A DNA stretch of 64,000 nt from positions 313,747-377,746 of the forward strand of contig NZ_GL397067.1 of the NCBI RefSeq assembly GCF_000146325.1, written 5' to 3'. The stretch comes from Pediococcus acidilactici DSM 20284 (GTDB lineage: Bacteria > Bacillota > Bacilli > Lactobacillales > Lactobacillaceae). Positions 38,241 to 51,054 of this stretch are shown one piece after another; position 1 is the stretch's first letter; each line of letters starts with the position of its first letter. The position numbers and the translations under genes were made by a program. The notes under the pieces were generated by a model. It did not search any database and was not told where the DNA came from. It saw only the letters and a program-made list of their open reading frames with translations.

Positions 38241-39083
38241 TTAATTCCGCGCACGAATAAACCGATTGCGATACTTTAAGGGAGTAGAATTCATTTCTTT
38301 AGCAAAGACGTTGGTAAAATATGCCGAGGATGAAAAACCACATTCTTGGCTGATTTGAGTAATATTTAACGAACTTTTTCGTAAAAGCGAACAGGCCTTC
38401 TGCAATTTTAACTGGTGAACATACTGACTCGGTTTTTTACCAAGATAACGCTGAAATAACTTATATAAGTAAGAACGATCTACGTTGTTATTAGCAGCAA
38501 TTTGGCTGATTGTGAGTCCTGAAGCAAAATTTTCGTCGACGTAAAGTAGTATTTTATCAAAAATCTGTTTTCCTTGGTTAACCGGATTGTTTGCGTGATT
38601 TTCTTGTTGTAGATAATCCAATAAAGAATAAACGGCGCTTAACGACTGGAAGTTTTGTTTGTCTTTAAACGCTTGGTAAACGTGGTTAAATAGCATTTCT
38701 TTAGTTTTATCAATGGAGGCGTTAATTACGAAATTCCGGCGGCTAAGTCCGATTTGAGCTAAATACTTAGCAGTTAATTCGCCCGAAATTCCGACCCACA
38801 CATACGTCCAAGGATCGGCCTTATCAGGATAATAAATATTGGGGCAGTTAGCGGGCAACAAAAATGTATCGCCAGCCGAAAGGTGTTGTAAGTCGGAATT
38901 GCCGGCTGAAAAGTAACCTTTGCCGTCCATAACGTAGTGAAGCACCCAATAGTCAATCGGGATGTATTCAAAAGGCTTAGTGGGCTGACATTTTTCATAG
39001 CCGACTTCGTAAATGTGAAATTCTGCGCTAAGGGGACCGTTATCTACAAGAATGCTGACGTCTTCTGTAAAATGGTTATTCAT
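38241..39083 (-). CDS. AraC family transcriptional regulator
   Basis: This 280-residue regulator has an N-terminal cupin-type sensing domain and a C-terminal double helix-turn-helix. The latter shows LTISQIAANNNVDRSYLYKLFQRY and NITQISQECGFSSSAYFTNVF, followed by the PLKYR end. ATG 39083 follows AAGGAG. It is divergent from the permease-lacZ pair and is likely its activator; AraC members of this kind (MsmR/RafR type) control sugar operons. Sugar identity is not visible. Confidence 0.9.
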   Translation of the reverse strand: MNNHFTEDVSILVDNGPLSAEFHIYEVGYEKCQPTKPFEYIPIDYWVLHYVMDGKGYFSAGNSDLQHLSAGDTFLLPANCPNIYYPDKADPWTYVWVGISGELTAKYLAQIGLSRRNFVINASIDKTKEMLFNHVYQAFKDKQNFQSLSAVYSLLDYLQQENHANNPVNQGKQIFDKILLYVDENFASGLTISQIAANNNVDRSYLYKLFQRYLGKKPSQYVHQLKLQKACSLLRKSSLNITQISQECGFSSSAYFTNVFAKEMNSTPLKYRNRFIRARN

Positions 39084-39156
39084 TTGGGTTAACTCCTTAT
39101 TGGTTAATGTCAACAAAATTACAATAAATGGGCAACAATTATTATGTCCGTGAATA

Positions 39157-39173
39157 TGTAAGCGCTTTATAAT
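39157..39173 (+). promoter_or_regulatory. cre box overlapping the -10 of the permease-lacZ operon
   Basis: TGTAAGCGCTTTAT (39157-39170) matches the CcpA site consensus at all but one position. It overlaps TATAAT (39168-39173). The -35 region is poor (TGTCCG at proper spacing), which fits a promoter needing AraC activation and subject to catabolite repression. Confidence 0.72.
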
Positions 39174-39220
39174 TCAAGTATAGCAATTGCTTAATCTAGA
39201 TGAAAGAAGGCTTTACAATC

Positions 39221-40675
39221 ATGAACAATTCAAGAGAGCGTTTAGGACCAGTAGCCCTAATGTTGATGACCTTTTCAGCAGTTTTTGCTTTTCCCAGCAT
39301 TGTCAACAATAGTATTCAAATTGGTTTAGCGACCATTCCTGGATACATATTTGGTTCGGTATTTTACTTTCTCCCGTTTATTTTGATGATTGCCGAATTT
39401 GCTTCAGCCAACGCAGAAAATGAATCTGGCATTCACAGTTGGCTAGCTTCAGTTCTCGGAGAACGCTGGGCCTTTTTGGGAGCATGGTCGTATTTTTTTG
39501 TTAACCTATTCTTCTTCTGTTCGTTGCTACCCAATACCTTGATTTATGCTTCGTATTCTTTTGTGGGTAAAAACGTTTTTGAAGGTAGCCATGGTACGAA
39601 GGTGATTGCAATTATTTCAGTAATTTTGTTTTGGATTATGACTTGGGTTTGTATCAAGGGAGTTTCTTGGATCTCGAAGGTAACTAATTTTGCGGGAAGT
39701 GCCCGGTTATTTATGGGCGTCGCGTTTGTTATTTTAGCTTTTATCGTTGTTTTTGGGTTTGGCAAGGCGCCGGCACAAGATTTTACGCTAAAATCGATTA
39801 CTCCTAAGTTTAACTGGACGTTCTTCATGACGATGGCTTGGATTCTTCAAGCCGTGGGCGGTGGTGAAAGTATCGGAGTCTACATTAAAGACGTGAAGGG
39901 TGGCAATAAGACCTTCGTTAAAACAATGATTGGTGCCACCGTGATTGTAGGAATTATGTATATTTTAGGGGCCGTTGCAGTTGGTCTAGTGGTTCCTACT
40001 GAAGTATTGAAGGGAAATTTTTCAAATGGGATTTTTGATATTTTTAAAATTCTCGGTAACTATTTCAACATTCCTGGAGGAGTAATGGTTCGATTAGTGG
40101 GAGTGATTTTATGCTTGGGGAGCTTAGGTTCGTTAGCCCTTTGGACGGCAGCCCCGGTAAAGGTGTTCTTTTCTGAAATTCCAGAAGGTGTTTTTGGTAA
40201 GTGGTTAGTACGGACTAACGAAGAAGGTAACCCCACTAACGCTTTAATTGTTCAGGGAATTATTGTAACAACTTTGCTGATTGTACCGGCGTTAGGGATT
40301 GGAAGTATGGACAGCTTTTTAGAAACCCTCATCAACATGACCGCTTCGACGTCTTTGCTGCCAGTATTATTCTTGCTGATTGCCTATATTCAACTTCGTT
40401 GGAAAAAGGATGATATGCCGCGGAGCTTTAAGCTAGGGCACCGGGCGTTTGGGATTACGGTAGGAATTTTTCTGTTACTGACCTTCATCTTTGTATTCTT
40501 CATGTCCACCGTACCAGACCCCCATTTAATTATGCAGGAAATCCACGGCACGTTGCCCAAGGGGACCGCTAGTCCAATCGGAATGTTGGTTTATAACGTG
40601 GTCGGCTTAATCGTGTTCATGGGCTTTGCGTGGATTTGTTGGTACCGTTATGAACGCAAACAACGACTTAATTAG
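39221..40675 (+). CDS. APC superfamily permease (amino-acid/polyamine/organocation type)
   Basis: This 484-residue protein has about 12 membrane segments. Its architecture fits the APC amino-acid permease superfamily, close to the glutamate:GABA antiporter branch: early LMTFSAVFAFPSIVNNSI, then an IAEFASANAENESGIHSW segment after helix 2. It has no features of GPH (LacS/LacY-type) sugar carriers. ATG 39221 follows AAAGAAGG. It is 18 bases ahead of lacZ under one cre-controlled promoter. Its substrate is unknown, and the pairing with lacZ is odd. Confidence 0.8.
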   Translation: MNNSRERLGPVALMLMTFSAVFAFPSIVNNSIQIGLATIPGYIFGSVFYFLPFILMIAEFASANAENESGIHSWLASVLGERWAFLGAWSYFFVNLFFFCSLLPNTLIYASYSFVGKNVFEGSHGTKVIAIISVILFWIMTWVCIKGVSWISKVTNFAGSARLFMGVAFVILAFIVVFGFGKAPAQDFTLKSITPKFNWTFFMTMAWILQAVGGGESIGVYIKDVKGGNKTFVKTMIGATVIVGIMYILGAVAVGLVVPTEVLKGNFSNGIFDIFKILGNYFNIPGGVMVRLVGVILCLGSLGSLALWTAAPVKVFFSEIPEGVFGKWLVRTNEEGNPTNALIVQGIIVTTLLIVPALGIGSMDSFLETLINMTASTSLLPVLFLLIAYIQLRWKKDDMPRSFKLGHRAFGITVGIFLLLTFIFVFFMSTVPDPHLIMQEIHGTLPKGTASPIGMLVYNVVGLIVFMGFAWICWYRYERKQRLN

Positions 40676-40690
40676 GTAAAGGAAGGTTAA

Positions 40691-43768
<3,078 letters not shown>

Positions 43769-43796
43769 CATTAAAGATCTTAAGAACACGATAAAT

Positions 43797-43843
43797 TAAA
43801 AACGGAAGCAAGTAGATTACTCTACGGGCTCCCGTTTTTTATT
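43797..43843 (+). terminator. Rho-independent terminator after lacZ
   Basis: AAAAACGGAAGC pairs with GCTCCCGTTTTT, with an inner GTAGA/TCTAC helix and a final T run. Confidence 0.85.
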
Positions 43844-43924
43844 TGATTTCAAAGTGTGATTCGTATTTAAAACTGTGTTTAAGCACGTCGGATAGTTCCC
43901 GGGGAAAGTTATCGAGTTAGCTGA

Positions 43925-43968
43925 TAAAAAGGCTAGCTAAGTTGATTAACTTATAGCTAGCCTTTATA
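43925..43968 (-). terminator. Terminator of the serine-rich membrane protein gene
   Basis: On the minus strand, AAAGGCTAGCTATAAGTT pairs with AACTTAGCTAGCCTTT and is followed by TT, right after the stop codon of the gene at 43975. The 80 bases between this and the lacZ terminator show nothing I can name. Confidence 0.82.
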
Positions 43969-43974
43969 GTTCGT

Positions 43975-44664
43975 TTATCGGCGTCGTTTTCCGTGGCGAC
44001 CGACTGGTTTTACGAAAAAATTCAAATTAGGTCGGAAACGCCGTTTTCCGCGATGTTCGGAGGGCGCCGTGGCTGTCCGCGGGTGTTTTTTACGCCAAAA
44101 TAGGTACCCGCCTACAATAATAATTAGTAAAATTAATGCCGTCCAAAGGCCGCCGTGATGTTCGTTGTACTCAATCCCTGAGCTATGCGAAGTATCCGAT
44201 TCGACCGTGGTAATGATTTTACTTTTCTTAGCTTTATGTGCCTTAGAAGAAGACGAGTGTTTAGCAGACTTCGACTTTTCCGACGATTCTTTACTGGATT
44301 CATCCGTGGACTCGTCATCTACGGTCGATGACGAGGGGGCCTGGTTTTGATTGCCAAAGTTGTATTCGTGTGATTGCCACCGCCAATTTCCGTTGTGGTT
44401 GGTTTGGGATTGACGTTCCGCGGGACGCGAACTCGATTTAGCAGACGAAGAAGGCGCCGATGATGCTGGTCGACTGCTTGCGTGACTTTGTGCGGGCGCC
44501 GAACTGCTTGGTTGGGACTGACGCGGTTGCGAACTTGATTGATGGTTTTGATTGGAATTGTGATTATTATTATTTTGGGTAGCGTGACTTGAAGCAGCGG
44601 GACTACTAGTAGTTTCTTTACTGCTTGATTGTGTTTGCGTTACCTTTTGTTCATTTTCAGCCAT
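43975..44664 (-). CDS. Serine-rich protein with a single C-terminal membrane anchor
   Basis: I do not recognise this 229-residue protein. Residues 1-90 are low complexity, rich in Ser, Gln, Asn and Ala. Residues 90-170 are Ser/Lys/Glu rich with one less repetitive patch (NWRWQSHEYNFG). A single membrane segment (LWTALILLIIIVGGYLFW, about 176-193) is followed by an Arg/Lys-rich tail of about 35 residues. There is no signal peptide at the chosen start and the SD is poor, so the true start may differ. The positive tail predicts the C-terminus inside and the Ser-rich part outside. The terminator behind it supports a real gene. Confidence 0.65.
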   Translation of the reverse strand: MAENEQKVTQTQSSSKETTSSPAASSHATQNNNNHNSNQNHQSSSQPRQSQPSSSAPAQSHASSRPASSAPSSSAKSSSRPAERQSQTNHNGNWRWQSHEYNFGNQNQAPSSSTVDDESTDESSKESSEKSKSAKHSSSSKAHKAKKSKIITTVESDTSHSSGIEYNEHHGGLWTALILLIIIVGGYLFWRKKHPRTATAPSEHRGKRRFRPNLNFFVKPVGRHGKRRR

Positions 44665-44842
44665 TGAATCTACAAGCCTTTCATTGAGATTATTGACATA
44701 CTGCCTTAAAATTACTTATTTAATTTTAGCATATTTCTGAAAATGCGAAACCTTCGGGAATTAGTTGGCTGGAGCATTTAAATTTTTGCGGGAGGTCTGC
44801 TATAATTTAGCTTAGTGATTACTTATGAAAAGGAAACTATCT

Positions 44843-46681
44843 ATGAACGAATATAAAGATTTAAAAGACCGGCAAGCGCACATCCGGAATTTCTCAATTG
44901 TTGCGCATATTGACCACGGTAAATCAACTTTAGCGGACCGGATTCTCGAATTAACCGATACGGTCGCAAAAAGAGATATGCAAAATCAGCTGCTTGATAC
45001 CATGGATTTAGAGCGGGAACGGGGAATCACCATTAAGCTGAATGCGGTAGAATTGCATTACACCGCTAAAGATGGCGAAAAGTACATCTTCCATTTGATT
45101 GACACTCCGGGACACGTAGATTTTTCATACGAAGTTTCTCGGAGTCTGGCCGCTTGTGAAGGCGCGGTCCTAGTAGTTGATGCTGCCCAGGGCGTGGAAG
45201 CACAAACGTTAGCCAACGTCTATTTAGCAATCGATGATGATTTGGAAATCGTTCCGGTAATTAATAAAATTGATTTGCCAGCTGCAGATCCTAAGCGAGT
45301 TCAAGATGAAATTGAAAACGTAATTGGGTTAGACGCCAGTGATGCAGTGATGGCGAGTGCTAAGCAAGGAATCGGAATTGAAGAATTACTCGAACAAATT
45401 GTCGAAAAGGTCCCGGCACCAGATGGGGATTTGGACGCACCGCTTCAAGCGCTAATTTTTGATTCCAAATATGATGATTACCGCGGGGTGGTATTAAGCG
45501 TCCGTTTGTTTGAAGGGATGGTTAAGCCCGGCGACACAATCAAGTTAATGAACAGCGGGGCAACCTACGAAGTTAACGAAGTGGGAGTTAATTCCCCAAA
45601 CCCGCTTAAACGGGAATATTTAATGGCTGGTGACGTTGGTTACATCACCGCCAGCATCAAGGATATTAAGGACACTCGGGTTGGTGATACAGTTACGTTA
45701 TTAAATAACCCGGCTGCAAAACCGTTAGAAGGTTACCGAGAAATGAATCCCATGGTTTATTCGGGACTTTATCCTACTGATAACGCTAAGTATAACGATT
45801 TGCGGGAGGCCCTAGAAAAGCTCCAGCTTAACGATGCTGCCTTAGAATTTGAACCAGAATCTTCTCAGGCATTAGGCTTCGGGTTCCGGTGCGGCTTTCT
45901 TGGATTGTTGCATATGGACGTAATTCAGGAGCGTCTTGAACGTGAATTTAATTTAGATTTGATTACTACGGCACCGTCGGTTACTTACCGGGTGGAATTA
46001 ACCGATGGTAGCGAAATTTCGGTTGAAAACCCTTCGGAGATGCCGGATGCGTCGAACATCAAGAATATCAAGGAACCGTACGTTAACGCGGATATCATGG
46101 TGCCTAACGATTATGTGGGGGCCGTGATGGAATTGGCCCAGTATCGGCGGGGAATCTTTAATACGATGGATTACATTGACGAGAATCGGGTGGACGTTAA
46201 GTATGAACTACCATTATCCGAAATTATTTTTGACTTCTTCGATAAATTGAAGTCAAGTACACACGGTTACGCTTCATTAGATTATGAACTCGGCGAATAT
46301 AAAGTCAGCAACCTAGTTAAAATTGACATTTTACTCAATGGCGATCGGGTTGATGCTTTAAGTTTTATCGCTCACCGAGATTTCGCTCAACAACGGGGTA
46401 ACGAAATTACGGCTAGCCTTAAGGAAATCATTCCCCGACGGAACTTTGAAATTCCGGTCCAGGCAGCGATTGGAAATAAAATTATTGCGCGGACTAACAT
46501 TCGTGCTTATCGTAAGGACGTTACGGCTCGCATTCATACTGGGGACCCAGACCGGCGTGCTAAGCTTTTAGAGAAACAAAAACGGGGTAAAAAGCGGATG
46601 AAATCGGTCGGAAAGGTTGAAGTGCCACAAGAAGCCTTCATGACTGTTTTGAAGACCGATACGGAAAGTAAAGGGAAATAA
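44843..46681 (+). CDS. lepA: Elongation factor 4 (LepA) GTPase
   Basis: LepA is a ribosome-bound GTPase implicated in back-translocation and 30S biogenesis. The 612-residue protein has G1 AHIDHGKST near residue 22, DTPGHVDF near 88 and NKIDLP near 142. It carries the LepA-specific C-terminal domain ([13 protein letters not shown]). ATG 44843 follows AAAAGGAAA. In many Firmicutes lepA directly follows dnaJ; here 18.9 kb separates them. Confidence 0.97.
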   Translation: MNEYKDLKDRQAHIRNFSIVAHIDHGKSTLADRILELTDTVAKRDMQNQLLDTMDLERERGITIKLNAVELHYTAKDGEKYIFHLIDTPGHVDFSYEVSRSLAACEGAVLVVDAAQGVEAQTLANVYLAIDDDLEIVPVINKIDLPAADPKRVQDEIENVIGLDASDAVMASAKQGIGIEELLEQIVEKVPAPDGDLDAPLQALIFDSKYDDYRGVVLSVRLFEGMVKPGDTIKLMNSGATYEVNEVGVNSPNPLKREYLMAGDVGYITASIKDIKDTRVGDTVTLLNNPAAKPLEGYREMNPMVYSGLYPTDNAKYNDLREALEKLQLNDAALEFEPESSQALGFGFRCGFLGLLHMDVIQERLEREFNLDLITTAPSVTYRVELTDGSEISVENPSEMPDASNIKNIKEPYVNADIMVPNDYVGAVMELAQYRRGIFNTMDYIDENRVDVKYELPLSEIIFDFFDKLKSSTHGYASLDYELGEYKVSNLVKIDILLNGDRVDALSFIAHRDFAQQRGNEITASLKEIIPRRNFEIPVQAAIGNKIIARTNIRAYRKDVTARIHTGDPDRRAKLLEKQKRGKKRMKSVGKVEVPQEAFMTVLKTDTESKGK

Positions 46682-46700
46682 GCCTAATTTAAGACAAAAT

Positions 46701-46741
46701 AAAACAGCGAAAACTAGCTTACTAGCTTTCGCTGTTTTTTT
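46701..46741. terminator. Bidirectional terminator after lepA
   Basis: AAAACAGCGAAA (46701-46712) pairs with TTTCGCTGTTTT (46727-46738) and T runs exist on both strands. It serves lepA and the convergent dipeptidase gene. Confidence 0.9.
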
Positions 46742-48170
46742 ATAGTTCGGGATTATGGGCGAAGTAAAGCGGGGATAAGTCAGTTGACTTGGTAATTAAC
46801 TCCGCGGTCAACGCTTGGTAAGCTTTAATCGCAATATCGCTAATCTCCGTACCAGCTTGGTTAAGCAACGGTGTTAATTCCTGACGATCGATTTGGGTAG
46901 CCTGCGTTTCGTATTCGTGTAGCTTATTTTTCATAGCTACGTTAACCTTACTTCGGGTGTCGTTAAGTGCTTTAATAAACTGTTGGTAATGCGCATCAGT
47001 AAGGACGCTTGCCAATTTGAAGACCCAGTACGCGGAATCTGCAGAGTAAATTTTTTCGCCATGGTGGTACATTTCCGGAGTGCTGCTCATCCCAGCAAAG
47101 AATGGGACATAAACGCTTTGCGCAGCTACGCCCATGGCCAGCCAGTGAATCCCGCCGATTTCAATTGGGAGGTCTGGCTTAATTTGTAAAATGTGTGATT
47201 CTTGAGTTGCCGGCAGACTAATTGGCCGGAATTGATGCTTTTCAGTTTCCGTACCTGTGCCGACCGGGTTATATGGGGTCCCTTCATAATGAGAACTTAA
47301 GATTTGTTGGACGTCCTCAACTTGAATTAAGCGACTAGCCCGTCGTATAAACGGAAGGTCATGACTAGTAGGACTTTGTTTAATTTCCGGATTTAAAATT
47401 CGTTGACCTTCCCAAACCCGCGGAGTGTTGTAATACTCATCTGATAAATCGTTCACCCCAAAGATTTCACGGAAGTTGAAACTTGCTGGGTTGGGGTTAA
47501 GGTGGTGCTGGGCAACGAACTCACGAATGTCGGCCTTAAACATGAAGTGGTCCGGGTCATCAAAATCAATTTCTTGAATCGACAACTGGTTGGCCACTAC
47601 TGCGTAGCAATCGTCAGGAATACGTTGCGCAACCCACTGATGGCCGCCAGCGGTTTCCATGTACCAAACCTCATCCGCATCGGCAAACAAAATTCCGTTA
47701 GTCTCGTTAGTGCCATTTTCTTCAATAAGTTTAGCTAGGTATTGAACTCCTTCACGTGCGCTGTGCACGTAAGGAAGGGTGACCGTTACCATAGCTTCTT
47801 CTCCCAGCCCATCTTTGACAAGCGGATCAAAACCTAAGACGCGTTCGTTAGTGTAGGCACTTTCGGTAGCACTCATCGCCACGCCGTATTCGTTGATTCC
47901 ATCTTCTTCAAAGAGCCCAAATTCGGCAGTCCATTCTGGAGTGGCGGTATATTTACCCCGGACTTCCGGTAGTTTTGTAGTAAAGCCATTGTCGTTTGAT
48001 TTAAACGTGCGTTCATCCGCGGTGGAAACGTGGTGGGGATGTACCACAAAATGCTTTGGCAAAGCTGATTTAGCGTCTTCGTTACGCGCAATCATCGTTG
48101 AACCGTCGGCAGTTGCCAATTTACCCGCTAAGAAACTTGTACAAGCTGAATATTTTTGAGTAATTGTCAA
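46740..48170 (-). CDS. pepD: C69 family dipeptidase (PepD)
   Basis: This cytoplasmic Ntn-hydrolase cleaves a broad range of dipeptides. The 476-residue protein has the catalytic cysteine in the N-terminal SACTSFLAGKLATADG (Cys10) and the RNEDA motif just after; this cysteine becomes the nucleophile. TTG 48170 lies close behind GAAGG. It supplies amino acids from peptides in a presumably auxotrophic organism. It is transcribed alone, towards lepA. Confidence 0.9.
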   Translation of the reverse strand: MTITQKYSACTSFLAGKLATADGSTMIARNEDAKSALPKHFVVHPHHVSTADERTFKSNDNGFTTKLPEVRGKYTATPEWTAEFGLFEEDGINEYGVAMSATESAYTNERVLGFDPLVKDGLGEEAMVTVTLPYVHSAREGVQYLAKLIEENGTNETNGILFADADEVWYMETAGGHQWVAQRIPDDCYAVVANQLSIQEIDFDDPDHFMFKADIREFVAQHHLNPNPASFNFREIFGVNDLSDEYYNTPRVWEGQRILNPEIKQSPTSHDLPFIRRASRLIQVEDVQQILSSHYEGTPYNPVGTGTETEKHQFRPISLPATQESHILQIKPDLPIEIGGIHWLAMGVAAQSVYVPFFAGMSSTPEMYHHGEKIYSADSAYWVFKLASVLTDAHYQQFIKALNDTRSKVNVAMKNKLHEYETQATQIDRQELTPLLNQAGTEISDIAIKAYQALTAELITKSTDLSPLYFAHNPEL

Positions 48171-48354
48171 AACCTTCTTTCGTTATTTCCTTTAGTGTAT
48201 CATAAGAAACCGATAGCGATGAGGGCATTGTTTCTAAAAAGCAGGCCAGCAAAACGTAAGATAAATTGATTTTATAATTGTTAAAAACACTTTGTTTTTT
48301 AAAGCAATTCATGAGATTATAGTTGTGGCAATTTTATTAAAGGAGGGATTTAAA

Positions 48355-48543
48355 ATGCCGTTAATTCATATTGATTTAATCGAAGGACGTAGTGAAGATC
48401 AACTACGCGGATTGGTCAAGGACGTTACCGCGGCGGTAGTAAAAAATACTGGCGCACCTGCCGAACACGTGCACGTTGTTTTGAACGAAATGCAAAAGAA
48501 CCGTTATTCAGTAGCGGGGGTTTTAAAGAGCGACGAAAAATAG
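48355..48543 (+). CDS. 4-oxalocrotonate tautomerase family protein
   Basis: These small enzymes use an N-terminal proline as general base. The 62-residue protein begins Met-Pro-Leu-Ile-His, so Pro1 is exposed after Met removal, and has the family pattern EGRSEDQLRGLVKDVTAAV. ATG 48355 follows AAAGGAGGG; the frame continues upstream but without such a site. The natural substrate in lactobacilli is unknown. Confidence 0.9.
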   Translation: MPLIHIDLIEGRSEDQLRGLVKDVTAAVVKNTGAPAEHVHVVLNEMQKNRYSVAGVLKSDEK

Positions 48544-48553
48544 GTTGATTAAT

Positions 48554-48622
48554 AAAAAGCTTCTTCAAAGAAACGGACCGGCACCTGCTGGATGGTTGTT
48601 TCTGATTGAAGAAGCTTTTTTA
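48554..48622. terminator. Long bidirectional hairpin after the tautomerase gene
   Basis: AAAAAGCTTCTTCAA (48554-48568) pairs perfectly with TTGAAGAAGCTTTTT (48606-48620). An inner AGAAAC/GTTTCT helix and a GC-rich top follow. T runs on both strands fit termination for both convergent genes. Confidence 0.88.
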
Positions 48623-49435
48623 TTAATTAGCTAGATCGAGATATTCGGACAAGTACTTGGCAACCCCGTCATGCTCATTATCAAATTCGGTAATGTCGTT
48701 AGCAATCGATTTGATTTTGGCGGTTGCATTACGCATCGCCACTCCGCGACCCACGTAGTCAAGCATTTCAGCATCATTATGCTCGTCACCAAAGGCAATG
48801 ATGTTTTGCCGGTCAATGTGGTAGTATCTTGCTAAGTAATCGACCGCTTTAGCTTTTTGAATCCCCTTAGAGACGATTTCTAAGACGCTGTGCGGACCGC
48901 CCCAGACCCCAACGTTAATATAATCGCGATAGCGATACAGTAACTGATTTTTAACAAACTGGGCACTGTTAGGTTCGACTAGGATGGTAATGGAAGTCGG
49001 GTTTCCCCGCAGGCTTTTTTCGGTTAAAACTTGGTCGTCTGAAATCTCATGCGGGAAGAAATCGAAGGTAGCCGGCGCGGCATGATCAGCAAAGAACGAA
49101 TGCTTATTTTCAACCGCCAGTAACTTAATGCCGTAATCATCCTTATGGCGCATTAAATCATAAACTACGGCCTTATTGATGGTCATTGAATACTCGCCAT
49201 CCCATTTTTGATGAGGAATGTGGGTTAAGGCACCGTTAAAATTGGCCATGGGAGTGGTTAATTGTAACTGGTCGTAAATGTCGCGAGCCATCCGGTATGG
49301 TCGTCCCGTGACAATTGAAACTAAATGTCCAGCCCGGGTAGCCTTTTGCAAAGTTTTAATGGTTAAGGGTGAAAGCTGACTATGATTATTTAAAGTGGTT
49401 CCGTCTAAATCCAGAGTGATTAATTTTTGTTGCAT
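48623..49435 (-). CDS. Cof-type HAD family phosphatase
   Basis: This 270-residue protein is a HAD IIB hydrolase. Motif I is LDLDGTTLN at residues 8-16, motif II VTGRP near residue 44, a C2 cap occupies the middle, and motif IV is IAFGDEHNDAEML near residue 215. Such enzymes dephosphorylate sugar phosphates, pyridoxal phosphate or flavin precursors; the substrate is not predictable. ATG 49435 follows AAGGAG. It is monocistronic. Confidence 0.9.
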   Translation of the reverse strand: MQQKLITLDLDGTTLNNHSQLSPLTIKTLQKATRAGHLVSIVTGRPYRMARDIYDQLQLTTPMANFNGALTHIPHQKWDGEYSMTINKAVVYDLMRHKDDYGIKLLAVENKHSFFADHAAPATFDFFPHEISDDQVLTEKSLRGNPTSITILVEPNSAQFVKNQLLYRYRDYINVGVWGGPHSVLEIVSKGIQKAKAVDYLARYYHIDRQNIIAFGDEHNDAEMLDYVGRGVAMRNATAKIKSIANDITEFDNEHDGVAKYLSEYLDLAN

Positions 49436-49599
49436 TTGATCGCTCCTTTTTAAAAGTATTATTAGCCTATTTTAAGCCAAGTGCTTATAAAATGAAAGGT
49501 ACCTTACCAATTCTTACCGTCCGGTGGTCGACTTTAGTAAAATTAGTTATAATGGATTGCGAGTTTATTTAGTAAATTAAATTGAGAAGAGAGTGGAAT

Positions 49600-50982
49600 A
49601 TGCGACTTCCTGACGGTTTCAAAGAAAAATATCAAAAATTACTGGGCGAAGAGGCACAACCTTTTTTAGCGAGTTTTGACCAGGCAGTTGAAAAGGGCTT
49701 CCGAGTTAATCCGTTGAAGGGTGCGGCAAAATTACATGACCATTCAATCGACCAGCCAATTTCATATTCTGACTGGGGATATTATGGTAAGGTCAACGGT
49801 AAAACAATTGACCACCAAAGCGGGTTAGTTTACAGCCAAGAACCTAGTGCGATGCTGGTTGGCGAAATTGCCCACCCGCAACCAGGCCAAAAAGTTTTGG
49901 ATCTTTGTGCGGCCCCTGGCGGTAAAACTACTTATTTAGCTAGTTTTATGGCTCAGGAAGGACTTTTGGTTACTAATGAAATTAATCGGGGACGGGCTAA
50001 GGTCCTAACTGAAAACGTGGAACGTTTCGGAATTCAAAATGCCGTAATTTTAAACGAGTCACCGGATCGGCTGGTAAAAAAATTTAACGGATATTTTGAT
50101 TTAATCGTAGTAGATGCGCCGTGTTCTGGAGAAGGCATGTTTCGAAAGGACCCTGAAGCGGTCGAATACTGGTCTTTGGAATACCCAGAAGAATGTGCGC
50201 GGCGACAACGTGAAATCCTGAAAAGTGCCATGCAATTGCTTGCTCCGAATGGTAATCTGGTTTATTCGACGTGCACGTTTGCACCTGAAGAAGATGAACA
50301 AATCATTGCTTGGCTATTGGAAAACTATCCAGACTTGAAGATGGAACCCGTTGCGCGAACGGAAAATATGGATGCAGGGCGTCCTGAGTGGGCCAACGGC
50401 AATCCTGAATTAGCTAAGGCAATCCGGTTGTTTCCCCATCATTTTAAGGGAGAAGGCCATTTTATTGCCAAGTTAAGTAATCACGCGGAAGCTGCGACAC
50501 CTCAGCCAAAAGGCAAACGTAAAAAGAAGGGTCGGGCAAGTGATATTTCGTTAGACCGGGAACAACAACGATTATGGCAAGATTTTGCAAACCAGTTCCT
50601 CGTAAATCCCCAATCCTTTGCAAAGGATCATTTAATTGTGCACAATCAACGGCTATATTATCAAACCGTTCCCGTGGATTTGAGTGGCTTACGAATTGTT
50701 AAACCAGGACTTGAACTGGGGGAATTTAAGAAGAGACGATTTGAACCTAGTTTAGGCCTACTGATGGCCTTACGAAAAGCGGATATCCAACAAGTAGTAG
50801 AGATCACGCCAGAGCAGTGGCAAAAGTACGTGCATGGCGAAGAAATTGCTACGGAAGCTGCGGGCAAGGGATGGGTTGCTTTAGCGGTTGACGATATCAT
50901 TGTCGGGCCGGGAAAGTTAGTCCAAGGTAAAGTTAAGAACTTTTATCCAAAGGGGTTACGGATAAATTTTGCGCTTAAGTAA
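49600..50982 (+). CDS. rsmF: 16S rRNA (cytosine-C5) methyltransferase, RsmF-like
   Basis: This SAM-dependent enzyme forms m5C in 16S rRNA. The 460-residue protein has the SAM-binding VLDLCAAPGGKTTYLA near residue 108 and the two catalytic cysteines in DAPCSGEGMFRK and YSTCTFAPEEDE. A C-terminal RNA-binding PUA-like region completes it. ATG 49600 is used; the SD is weak (GAAGAGAG). It ends at a hairpin shared with the convergent mevalonate operon. Confidence 0.88.
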   Translation: MRLPDGFKEKYQKLLGEEAQPFLASFDQAVEKGFRVNPLKGAAKLHDHSIDQPISYSDWGYYGKVNGKTIDHQSGLVYSQEPSAMLVGEIAHPQPGQKVLDLCAAPGGKTTYLASFMAQEGLLVTNEINRGRAKVLTENVERFGIQNAVILNESPDRLVKKFNGYFDLIVVDAPCSGEGMFRKDPEAVEYWSLEYPEECARRQREILKSAMQLLAPNGNLVYSTCTFAPEEDEQIIAWLLENYPDLKMEPVARTENMDAGRPEWANGNPELAKAIRLFPHHFKGEGHFIAKLSNHAEAATPQPKGKRKKKGRASDISLDREQQRLWQDFANQFLVNPQSFAKDHLIVHNQRLYYQTVPVDLSGLRIVKPGLELGEFKKRRFEPSLGLLMALRKADIQQVVEITPEQWQKYVHGEEIATEAAGKGWVALAVDDIIVGPGKLVQGKVKNFYPKGLRINFALK

Positions 50983-50991
50983 AAATAAAAT

Positions 50992-51048
50992 AAAAAGCTG
51001 GATCGGCGGTGGAAGCGTAATACGCTCGTTACCGTCATCCAACTTTTA
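50992..51048. terminator. Bidirectional terminator
   Basis: AAAAAGCTGGAT pairs with ATCCAACTTTT (one bulge/mismatch), with inner helices including AGCGTA/TACGCT. It serves the methyltransferase gene and the end of the mevalonate operon. Confidence 0.8.
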
Positions 51049-51054
51049 TTTATC

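Noticed and set aside
44133-44350. Short overlapping frames on both strands within the serine-rich gene
   Set aside because: They arise from repetitive Ser/Lys codons and have no ribosome sites.
48554-48622. T-box or other riboswitch at the long hairpin after the tautomerase gene
   Set aside because: It lies at the 3' ends of two convergent genes, so it cannot control a downstream gene in cis, and no T-box motif is present.
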